64,000 nt of DNA from Firmicutes bacterium HGW-Firmicutes-1 (lineage in GTDB: Bacteria > Bacillota > Clostridia > Lachnospirales > Vallitaleaceae). The stretch lies in the NCBI GenBank assembly GCA_002841625.1, contig PHAG01000014.1, forward strand, positions 1 to 64,000. The letters are read 5' to 3'. Below the pieces are notes generated by a model, which did not search any database, had not been told where the DNA came from, and worked only from the letters and a program-made list of their open reading frames with translations. The position numbers and the translations under genes are program-made. This document shows, piece by piece, positions 51,998 through 59,374 of the stretch; position 1 is the first letter of the stretch; each line of letters begins with the position of its first letter.

Positions 51998-52137
51998 GAT
52001 AAAAGCATTTTTTCTTCGAGATGAATATGAAAGGCAGTACGTGTTCATTTTTCGCTAGACCGGCCGAAGGGAAAGGCCAGAAAAATGAACACGTACTGCC
52101 AATACTCTATACACCTATCAGAAAAAATGCTTTTATC
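51998..52137. repeat. Structured intergenic element, copy 2 of 2
   Basis: An outer 18-bp perfect inverted repeat (51998-52015 with 52120-52137) encloses an inner 21-bp perfect inverted repeat (52033-52053 with 52080-52100), around a loop with GACCGGCCGAAGGG. The inner stem pair C52040-G52093 replaces A-T of copy 1 (17193-17331), so base pairing is kept although both bases differ. Confidence 0.8.
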
Positions 52138-52215
52138 GACAGTCATATCATCAACTATAACTAATGCATATGTTTTAGATTCATTAGGACATTTTGAAAA
52201 ATGCTTGACACTTTA

Positions 52216-52239
52216 TTTTCAGCTACCACACTTTATACT
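52216..52239 (+). repeat. Direct repeat TTTTCAGCTACCACACTTTATACT, third copy
   Basis: Identical to the copy at 51801-51824, and immediately upstream of the luxS promoter. Confidence 0.75.
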
Positions 52240-52240
52240 A

Positions 52241-52269
52241 TTCACAATGCGTAAAAACAGTGGTATACT
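52241..52269 (+). promoter_or_regulatory. Candidate promoter of luxS
   Basis: TTCACA (52241-52246), 17 bases, TATACT (52264-52269), about 35 bases before the luxS ATG. Confidence 0.5.
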
Positions 52270-52304
52270 TTGAGTATCAATACTATATCCAAGGAGGTAG
52301 CGCT

Positions 52305-52787
52305 ATGGAAAAAATTCCTAGCTTTACAATAGATCATCTTAATTTATTACCTGGGATTTACGTCTCACGTAAAGACCATATTAACAAGAATACCATTACA
52401 ACTTTTGATGTGCGAATGACCCGCCCTAACTATGAACCTGTTATGAATACTGCTGAAATGCATGCAATGGAGCATCTAGCAGCTACTTTTTTAAGAAATG
52501 ATAAGGAATATGGAAGTAAAATCATATACTTTGGTCCAATGGGCTGTAGAACCGGCTTTTATCTACTACTTAGTGGGGATTACGAATCAAGAGACGTTGT
52601 AGATTTGATGATCAATACCTTTGAGTTTATTGCAGCCTTTAGTGGCGAAGTACCTGGCGCAGCTCCAAGAGATTGTGGAAATTATTTAGATATAAATTTG
52701 CCCATGGCAAAATATGAGGCTAAAAAATACTTAGAAAACATTTTATATCATATTTCAGATGTTAACTTAAATTACCCTAATGCTTAA
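52305..52787 (+). CDS. luxS: S-ribosylhomocysteine lyase
   Basis: 160 residues from ATG 52305, chosen for AAGGAGGT 7 bases upstream; the frame extends 15 codons further but family proteins start with MEKIPSF-like sequence. The metal site is H53 and H57 of HAMEHL plus C124 of RDCGNY; E56 is the catalytic acid/base, and C81 (GPMGCRTGFY) is the second catalytic residue. It cleaves S-ribosylhomocysteine to homocysteine and DPD, the precursor of AI-2. Its stop codon lies in the loop of a terminator hairpin shared with the convergent traX-like gene. Confidence 0.96.
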   Translation: MEKIPSFTIDHLNLLPGIYVSRKDHINKNTITTFDVRMTRPNYEPVMNTAEMHAMEHLAATFLRNDKEYGSKIIYFGPMGCRTGFYLLLSGDYESRDVVDLMINTFEFIAAFSGEVPGAAPRDCGNYLDINLPMAKYEAKKYLENILYHISDVNLNYPNA

Positions 52788-52802
52788 TTCATTAGGGTAA
52801 TT
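52770..52802. terminator. Bidirectional terminator inside the ends of two convergent genes
   Basis: AATTACCCTAATG (52770-52782) and CATTAGGGTAATT (52790-52802) pair perfectly (13 bp, loop CTTAATT). Both stop codons, TAA of luxS (52785-52787) and TAA of the opposite gene (52786-52784), lie in the loop. Confidence 0.85.
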
Positions 52803-53461
52803 GTATATAGTATTAGCAAATGTGTAGGGTAGAATATATAAAATAAATATTTTAAGCGCAAACCTTTCTTACCGTTGTAAACAAATATAATTGGCAAGGC
52901 AAGTAATTCAAAAAGCTGTGCACTGGCTCTAAGGGTCAATTGATCTAGATTTGATACTTGCAATGCAACATAAATTCCATTTATAATTAGTAACCATAAT
53001 AAAATCTTAATTTGTTGATTTCTATAGTGATAAAACCCGAGAATGACCAGCACTCCAATCATGCTATAGTCGCCTCTAACAAGTGCATTCAACATAACAC
53101 ATAACATAGTACCAACTACAGCAATCACAAGGCTTTTACGTGCGTATTTATCATAGATCGCTATTGCAATAAGACCAATAAATAGAGTAAAAAACACATT
53201 TTGAGAACCAAACTCTAACCAAGCATGATTGAACGCTCTATCAAAGGGAACTTCTGATAACATTGCAAATAGTCCTAACCGTATAAAATATTTTTTTAAA
53301 TCCTTCGTATGAAAATAACCTTCAACAATAAGAAATGCAAATATTGGAAAGGCTAGCCTACCAATGATTCTCAGTAAAAAATATTGTGGAAACAACAAAA
53401 CACCTATATGGTCAATTAACATAATCAAACATGCAATTATTTTCAAGTTTGAAGAAGTCAT
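52784..53461 (-). CDS. TraX family membrane protein
   Basis: 225 residues with about seven hydrophobic helices. The family start is evident: SSNLKIIACLIMLIDHIGVLLFPQY, followed by LRIIGRLAFPIFAFLIVEGYFHTKDLKKYFIRL and SEVPFDRAF. TraX acetylates F-pilin in conjugative plasmids, but chromosomal homologues in Firmicutes have no known target, and no conjugation genes are near. The gene ends in a terminator hairpin shared with luxS. GGGGGTATGAC precedes ATG. Confidence 0.88.
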   Translation of the reverse strand: MTSSNLKIIACLIMLIDHIGVLLFPQYFLLRIIGRLAFPIFAFLIVEGYFHTKDLKKYFIRLGLFAMLSEVPFDRAFNHAWLEFGSQNVFFTLFIGLIAIAIYDKYARKSLVIAVVGTMLCVMLNALVRGDYSMIGVLVILGFYHYRNQQIKILLWLLIINGIYVALQVSNLDQLTLRASAQLFELLALPIIFVYNGKKGLRLKYLFYIFYPTHLLILYTITLMN

Positions 53462-53501
53462 GTCATACCCCCTTTATCATCTACTCGTAAAGAAGAAAGA
53501 T

Positions 53502-56500
53502 TTATTTGAAATATTCAATACCTGACTTAAATATCTTTTGATCCTTCTCACCTCTAATGTTTTTATACACATTGCTTCCTATTCTCTCCGAATGACCCAT
53601 CTTGCCCAATACACGGCCATCTGGGCTAGTAATACCTTCAATCGCATAAACAGATCCATTTGGATTATGCTCAATCTTCATAGAAGGCTTGCTTTTCATA
53701 TCCACATAGGTTGTAGCGATTTGACCATTTTCAAATAGTTTGTCTACTACTTCTTTTGAAGCCAAAAATCTTCCCTCTCCATGTGAAACTGGAATTGAAA
53801 ACACATCAGATACTTGAACATTGGCAAGCCAAGGAGATTTATTTGACATTATTTTTGTCCTAGCAATACAAGATATATGTCGGCCAATCGTGTTATAGGT
53901 TAACGTCGGTGCTTCCTCATGAATATCAATAATATCACCATATGGAACTAGCCCGAGTTTAATAAGTGCTTGGAAGCCATTGCAAATTCCTAACATAAGC
54001 CCATCTCTATTATGCAATAATTCAGAAATAGCCTCTTTTATTCTTTCATTTCTAAAAGCAGTTGCAATAAATTTACCTGAACCGTCTGGTTCATCCCCAG
54101 CACTAAAACCACCTGGGAGCATTACAATATTGGCTTCATGAATGAGCCTTGTCATTTGAAATACAGATTCTTCAATGTGCTCTGCTTTCAAATTTTTAAA
54201 TACAAATGTAGTAACTTCAGCTCCTGCTTCCTCGAAAGCCTTCTTACTGTCATATTCACAATTTGTTCCTGGGAAAACAGGAATAAATACCTTTGGTACA
54301 GCGATTTTATTTTTACAAACATATATTTCTTTAGCTTCATACTCCCGATCTAAAACATCTTTGGTTTCAGCTTTCACTTGTGTAGGAAACACTGCTTCTA
54401 ATCTACCTTGCCATTTAATTAATGCATCATCAAGTTCAATAATTGTATCTCCATAGGAAATAATTGCATCTCTTTTTGTATTTCCAACTTCGAAATATTC
54501 GATATCGTCTAATAACTGATCAATATCTGTCCCTTGTTCAAACTCTAGTACAATGGAACCATAATCTGCAGCAAAGAAATTTTGTTCAAAAATCGTCTTG
54601 TTAATATCAATACCAATCATATTTCCGAAGGCCATTTTTGAGATGACTTCACAAAGACCACCAATTCCAATTGTGTGAGCTGCTAATACTTTTCCTTCAT
54701 TGATTAATTGATGAATACGTGTGTAATTATTTTTAAGCATTTTAAAATCAGGAAGTTCATAATTGTCTCTACCAAGTGGTATGCATACCACGGTACTTTG
54801 AATTTGTTTAAATTCTGGTGATATTACCTTCGTAACATCAACAACATCTACCGCAAAGGATACTAAAGTAGGCGGAACATCAATTTCATGAAAGGTTCCT
54901 GACATACTGTCTTTTCCACCTATAGATGGTAACTCCAATTGATCTTGGGCATAATATGCACCCAGTAGAGCACTAAATGGCTCACCCCATCTACTGGCAT
55001 CTTTATTCAAACGTTTAAAATATTCTTGGAAAGTAAAACGAATTTTTGTATAATCTCCACCAGTAGCCACTATTTTGGAAACTGACTCAACTATAGCATA
55101 AACAGCACCATGGAAAGGACTCCAAGATGACAAATAAGGATTATATCCATAGCTCATTGCTGTACCGGTTGTAGTATCCCCTTTTTCAAGTGGAATTTTA
55201 GCAACCATAGTTTCCATTGGTGTTAACTGATGCTTGCCACCAAATGGCATAAATACTGATGATGCTCCAATAGAACTGTCAAATCTTTCAATGAGTCCTT
55301 TTTGAGAACATACATTTAAGTCTGACATTTTTAATAACCATTTTTCTTTTATAGAAGTATTACTTGATGCCTCATCAAAAACTGTTCTAAAATAACTTGT
55401 CTCACTTGGCGCCTCAACCAAAACTTCTGTTTCGTCGGTTGCTCCATTTGTATCCAAAAATCCTCGACTAATGTCAACAATTGTTTTACCCTTCCATTTC
55501 ATTACTAGTCTTTTTTCATCTGTTACTCTAGCTACAACGACTGCTTCTAGATTCTCATCATCAACATATTTAATAAACTTCTCAACATCTTTTTCATCAA
55601 TTACAACAGCCATACGCTCTTGAGATTCAGATATAGCAAGCTCTGTTCCGTCTAAACCTGCATACTTTTTAGGCACAACATCAAGGTCAATGATAAGTCC
55701 ATCCGCTAACTCACCAATCGCAACAGATACGCCACCTGCCCCAAAATCATTACATTTTTTAATAAGCTTACTTACTTTTTCCTGTCTAAATAAGCGCTGA
55801 ATTTTTCTTTCTGTTGGAGGATTTCCCTTTTGTACCTCTGCGCCACAAGTATGAATAGATTCTTCTGTATGTTCCTTTGAAGATCCGGTTGCACCACCAC
55901 AGCCATCTCTACCTGTTCTTCCGCCTAATAATACAATATAGTCTCCAGGATCTGAGGTTTCTCTAATTACATTTTCTCTTCTTGTAGCAGCAATAACAGC
56001 TCCGATTTCCATTCTTTTTGCTACGTAGTTAGGGTGATAAATTTCTCGAACTTGTCCAGTTGCTAAACCAATTTGGTTACCATAGGAGCTGTATCCATGT
56101 GCTGATTCTGTCACTATTTTTCTTTGGGATAACTTCCCTTGTAATGTCTCTTCAATAGAAACTGTCGGATCAGCAGCTCCAGTAACTCTCATTGCTTGGT
56201 ACACATAGGAACGACCTGAAAGTGGATCTCTAATTGCACCGCCCAAACAAGTTGCTGCACCCCCAAAAGGTTCAATTTCAGTTGGATGGTTGTGCGTTTC
56301 ATTTTTAAACATCACCAACCATTCTTCATCTATTCCATCCACATCTACATCAACAATAATGCTGCATGCATTTATTTCGTCTGAAACTTCTAAGTCATCG
56401 AGTTTTCCTTCTTTTCTTAGCTTTTTCATAGCCAAAAGTGCCATGTCCATAAGACATATATCCTTTTCATCTGCCTTATCACCAAGGGCAACAACTCGAT

Positions 56501-57278
56501 CCTTTAAATATTTATCATAGGTTACTTTTACCGGTTCATTATAATGCCCCTTCATAAAATCAACCTTATTTATTTTAGTTAAGAAAGTAGTATGTCTACA
56601 ATGATCTGACCAGTAAGTGTCCAATACTCTAATTTCTGTAAGACTTGGATTTCTATTTTCTTCATTTTTAAAATAATCTTGTGTGAACTTTAAATCTCTA
56701 ATAGTCATGGCTAGTCCTAGGTCTTGCCACAGTTTGTGAATTCCCTCTTCATTTAAATCAATAAAGCCCTCTAATATTTCAACGTCCTCTGGCGAAATAT
56801 AACTAAGCTCTAACGTAATTGGCTTATTAAGGTGTGTTTCTCTTGAATCTACTGGATTTATACAGTATTTCTTTATCTTATCAATTTGTTGATTGTTTAG
56901 CTTTCCTTTTAAAACAATTATTTTGGCTGTTCTAACGATTGGAGCTTCTTTCGCATTCAGTAATTTAATACACTGTTCACAGGAATCAGCTCTTTGATCA
57001 TATTGCCCAGGTAAATATTCAATGCCAAACACAACTTCATCCTTACCAAGCTCAAATTTTTCTTCATATAGAATGTCTACAGTCTTTTCTGAAAAAATTG
57101 TATATTTTGCTTGCTGATAAGCCTCTTCAGATATATTATCAACATCGTATCTATTTAAAATACGAACATTTATTAACTGGGTAATAGCTAGGTTGTGTTG
57201 TAGATCCTCTAATAAATGCTTTGCCTCTACTCTACAGCCCTTCTTTTTTTCAACAAATACTCTTTTAATCGAATTCAT
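53502..57278 (-). CDS. purL: Phosphoribosylformylglycinamidine synthase, single-chain form
   Basis: 1258 residues. The N-terminal PurS-like part (about 1-160), FGAM synthase core (SDHCRHTTFLTKI, NETHNHPTEIEPFGGAATCLGGAIRDPLSGRS, GGRTGRDGCGGATGSS) and C-terminal glutaminase (PVFPGTNCEYDS, MLPGGFSAGDEPDGSGK, LMLGICNGFQAL with the nucleophile Cys, SHGEGRF) are all in one chain. It converts FGAR and glutamine to FGAM in purine synthesis. It stands apart from other pur genes here. No purine riboswitch is visible in the short upstream region. GGAGG is 7 bases before ATG. Confidence 0.96.
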   Translation of the reverse strand: MNSIKRVFVEKKKGCRVEAKHLLEDLQHNLAITQLINVRILNRYDVDNISEEAYQQAKYTIFSEKTVDILYEEKFELGKDEVVFGIEYLPGQYDQRADSCEQCIKLLNAKEAPIVRTAKIIVLKGKLNNQQIDKIKKYCINPVDSRETHLNKPITLELSYISPEDVEILEGFIDLNEEGIHKLWQDLGLAMTIRDLKFTQDYFKNEENRNPSLTEIRVLDTYWSDHCRHTTFLTKINKVDFMKGHYNEPVKVTYDKYLKDRVVALGDKADEKDICLMDMALLAMKKLRKEGKLDDLEVSDEINACSIIVDVDVDGIDEEWLVMFKNETHNHPTEIEPFGGAATCLGGAIRDPLSGRSYVYQAMRVTGAADPTVSIEETLQGKLSQRKIVTESAHGYSSYGNQIGLATGQVREIYHPNYVAKRMEIGAVIAATRRENVIRETSDPGDYIVLLGGRTGRDGCGGATGSSKEHTEESIHTCGAEVQKGNPPTERKIQRLFRQEKVSKLIKKCNDFGAGGVSVAIGELADGLIIDLDVVPKKYAGLDGTELAISESQERMAVVIDEKDVEKFIKYVDDENLEAVVVARVTDEKRLVMKWKGKTIVDISRGFLDTNGATDETEVLVEAPSETSYFRTVFDEASSNTSIKEKWLLKMSDLNVCSQKGLIERFDSSIGASSVFMPFGGKHQLTPMETMVAKIPLEKGDTTTGTAMSYGYNPYLSSWSPFHGAVYAIVESVSKIVATGGDYTKIRFTFQEYFKRLNKDASRWGEPFSALLGAYYAQDQLELPSIGGKDSMSGTFHEIDVPPTLVSFAVDVVDVTKVISPEFKQIQSTVVCIPLGRDNYELPDFKMLKNNYTRIHQLINEGKVLAAHTIGIGGLCEVISKMAFGNMIGIDINKTIFEQNFFAADYGSIVLEFEQGTDIDQLLDDIEYFEVGNTKRDAIISYGDTIIELDDALIKWQGRLEAVFPTQVKAETKDVLDREYEAKEIYVCKNKIAVPKVFIPVFPGTNCEYDSKKAFEEAGAEVTTFVFKNLKAEHIEESVFQMTRLIHEANIVMLPGGFSAGDEPDGSGKFIATAFRNERIKEAISELLHNRDGLMLGICNGFQALIKLGLVPYGDIIDIHEEAPTLTYNTIGRHISCIARTKIMSNKSPWLANVQVSDVFSIPVSHGEGRFLASKEVVDKLFENGQIATTYVDMKSKPSMKIEHNPNGSVYAIEGITSPDGRVLGKMGHSERIGSNVYKNIRGEKDQKIFKSGIEYFK

Positions 57279-57310
57279 AAAATACCTCCAACCAGTTTAT
57301 TGATACCAAT

Positions 57311-57339
57311 AGAATAACACAGTCTTATTTAGAAGTAAA
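57311..57339 (-). promoter_or_regulatory. Candidate promoter of purL
   Basis: Minus strand TTTACT (57339-57334), 17 bases, TATTCT (57316-57311), about 30 bases before the purL ATG. Confidence 0.4.
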
Positions 57340-57444
57340 ATTAATGCTACTTATTAAATTGATTAGCTGTCCTTATAGAAAACTCTTTTTCTATTTCTTT
57401 TCATATGTTATAATCGGTTAATAAAGATGAGGTGATTAAAAGAA

Positions 57445-58338
57445 ATGGACATTAATCTTGAATTGTATAAAGTATTTTACCAAGTAGCCAAACAACTAAG
57501 CTTTTCCAAGGCATCCCGTGCTTTGTATATTTCTCAATCTGCTGTTAGCCAATCCATTAAAACACTTGAAGAGAAGCTAGATACGACACTTTTTATTCGA
57601 TCCACCAAAAAGGTTTATTTAACTCCACAGGGTAAGTTACTTTTAGAACATATTGAACCTGCAATTAACTTGATGATCAATGGACACTTAAGCTTATTAG
57701 AAAGTCCTTCATTATCCAAGGGCAAGCTTCACATTGGTGCTAGTGATACGATTTGTAAATACTACTTAATTCCATATCTTAAGGAATTTCATCAAAACTA
57801 TCCTAATGTACATCTACAGGTTACCAATAGAACCTCTACAGCTTGTGTTAAGCTTTTAAAGCAAGGAAGTGTTGATTTTATTGTTACGAACTTGCCAAAT
57901 GAAGCAATAGATGACGATCTGCAAATTATTCCCACCATTACTTTTAACGATGTTTTCATTGCTGGGCAAGCCTTCTCCCATCTCGAAGGTGACAAGTTGA
58001 CCTTGAATGACTTAGCAGTTCTCCCAATACTAATGTTAGAAAAAAACACCGCTACAACCGCTTATATGAATAAGCTGTTTAACGACAGAGGTATGAGTCT
58101 AAAACCCTCCGTTGAACTTGGTAGCATTGACTTACTTGTTGATCTAGCTAAAATCGGTCTGGGTATTTCCTTCGTACCTGAGTATTGCTTGTCAGAAAAT
58201 GATTGTGAAATATTTAAAATTAAGCTAAAGGAAACGCTTCCATCTCGACAATTAGCAATCGTTACAAGTAGAAAAACGCCTCTATCATTGGCTAGTCAGA
58301 AATTCATTGAAATGGTTGCTCAATTTATTGAATCTTAG
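57445..58338 (+). CDS. LysR-family transcriptional regulator
   Basis: 297 residues, full length. The helix-turn-helix is in residues 1-62 (LELYKVFYQVAKQLSFSKASRALYISQSAVSQSIKTLE), then RSTKKVYLTPQGK. The effector-binding domain spans about 90-295. It is divergent from purL, 166 bases apart, so purL is one possible target, but LysR control of purL is not an established pattern. TATAAT at 57409-57414 may be its -10. The last 14 bases overlap the end of the opposite gene. Confidence 0.9.
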   Translation: MDINLELYKVFYQVAKQLSFSKASRALYISQSAVSQSIKTLEEKLDTTLFIRSTKKVYLTPQGKLLLEHIEPAINLMINGHLSLLESPSLSKGKLHIGASDTICKYYLIPYLKEFHQNYPNVHLQVTNRTSTACVKLLKQGSVDFIVTNLPNEAIDDDLQIIPTITFNDVFIAGQAFSHLEGDKLTLNDLAVLPILMLEKNTATTAYMNKLFNDRGMSLKPSVELGSIDLLVDLAKIGLGISFVPEYCLSENDCEIFKIKLKETLPSRQLAIVTSRKTPLSLASQKFIEMVAQFIES

Positions 58339-59131
58339 CGTATATTTCATCTGCTGCATGACTAATGAATGCTTCTTCTTGTTCTTTAAATTGTTCTGTA
58401 AGTTCTGCTTTGATTATTTCTAAAGCAACAAAATACAATGCGCCTTCATCATATTTCGCAATATCAATGTTTTTATTTTTATAAAAATCATTCAAATTGT
58501 TTTTACTTTCATACCAGTTTACCATTTCTTCTAAACTATTAGAAATGATATTCACTTCACTTTCTAAGCTTGGAATCTTTTTTAATGTGGTTACTCCGAT
58601 TCCGATTAAAATGAAACTTGACATCAATAATATGCCTTCAAGTATCCCAGGCAATACATTTGTTAATCGAGTCATCTCCAAAGCATTTAATAATACGATT
58701 GCTATACCTAGCCCTAAAAAAGTATATGCGCTTGAACGCGTTTCTTTTAACTTTGACATATTGCTATAAACATCGGGTGAGTTGTTACTTTGTTCTTGAG
58801 AATCCGTACTTTCGTTTTCATATGTTTCTTCTTGCTCCATAGTTTCTTTTTGCAAATTATATATATATACATTAAGATGTTTGGATGCTTTTCTCAAATG
58901 CTTTTCATTTACCAATACTTCTGTGACTTCTTCACCTTCATTTATTTGATATTCTTCAATTCCTGAATATTTCAAATATTCCAATAAACCCTTCACAATT
59001 GATGGTTCAAGTTTTGCAAGAGTAACATATGTAACATAATCTTTTAGATCATCCACTAAGTCTTCTTTACATGTAACACATGCTAAAACACCTTTCTCAT
59101 ATTCGCTTTTACATTTCGGACACCAAGGCAT
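58325..59131 (-). CDS. Zinc-ribbon protein with DUF2007-like domain and two membrane helices
   Basis: 268 residues from ATG 59131, chosen for GGAGG 9 bases upstream; an upstream in-frame start would add 19 residues. MPWCPKCKSEYEKGVLACVTC gives a CxxC...CxxC zinc ribbon. Residues 30-90 (VTLAKLEPSIVKGLLEYLKYSGIE) resemble the small alpha/beta DUF2007-type domain. An acidic linker rich in Glu, Ser and Asn follows, then two helices (AYTFLGLGIAIVLLNALEM and LPGILEGILLMSSFILIGIGV) and an acidic helical tail. Function unknown. Its end overlaps the LysR gene by 14 bases in convergent orientation. Confidence 0.75.
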   Translation of the reverse strand: MPWCPKCKSEYEKGVLACVTCKEDLVDDLKDYVTYVTLAKLEPSIVKGLLEYLKYSGIEEYQINEGEEVTEVLVNEKHLRKASKHLNVYIYNLQKETMEQEETYENESTDSQEQSNNSPDVYSNMSKLKETRSSAYTFLGLGIAIVLLNALEMTRLTNVLPGILEGILLMSSFILIGIGVTTLKKIPSLESEVNIISNSLEEMVNWYESKNNLNDFYKNKNIDIAKYDEGALYFVALEIIKAELTEQFKEQEEAFISHAADEIYAKIQ

Positions 59132-59374
59132 ATCATTCTTCCTCCATTTAATAAATAATTTTAAAATACTAATTGTAATTTGTGACAAAAAATATTATAA
59201 TATGTTCGTGGGGATTTATTTATTTAAAATATTTTTTTGTGTGCAAAATTAATGAGTGCTTATATAATATTATAATCATTTATTTAGAATTGGCAATAAT
59301 TATATTTTAAAGAATTGTCATAGAGAGTGTTTTTATAGGTCTTGAAGTAACTAAAAATCGGAAGGGCGTATTTG

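Larger units (their letters stand above)
51708..52304. other. 597-base gene-free stretch rich in repeats, upstream of luxS
   Basis: No credible gene. It contains three copies of a 24-base direct repeat (51801, 51827, 52216), short repeats of ACTCTGATT near 51850-51880, and copy 2 of the roughly 140-base structured element (51998-52137). Confidence 0.6.

Noticed and set aside
52085-52273. Plus-strand 62-codon frame inside the structured element
   Set aside because: It begins inside the inverted-repeat arm and has no ribosome site; it is a by-product of the repeat.
44648-52787. Functional AI-2 synthesis and export locus (AI-2E permease plus luxS)
   Set aside because: The two genes are 7 kb apart, on separate transcripts with ten unrelated genes between; the family name of the permease is not evidence of AI-2 export.
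57279-57444. Purine riboswitch upstream of purL
   Set aside because: A promoter close to the ATG leaves only about 30 bases of leader, and no three-way junction core is seen.
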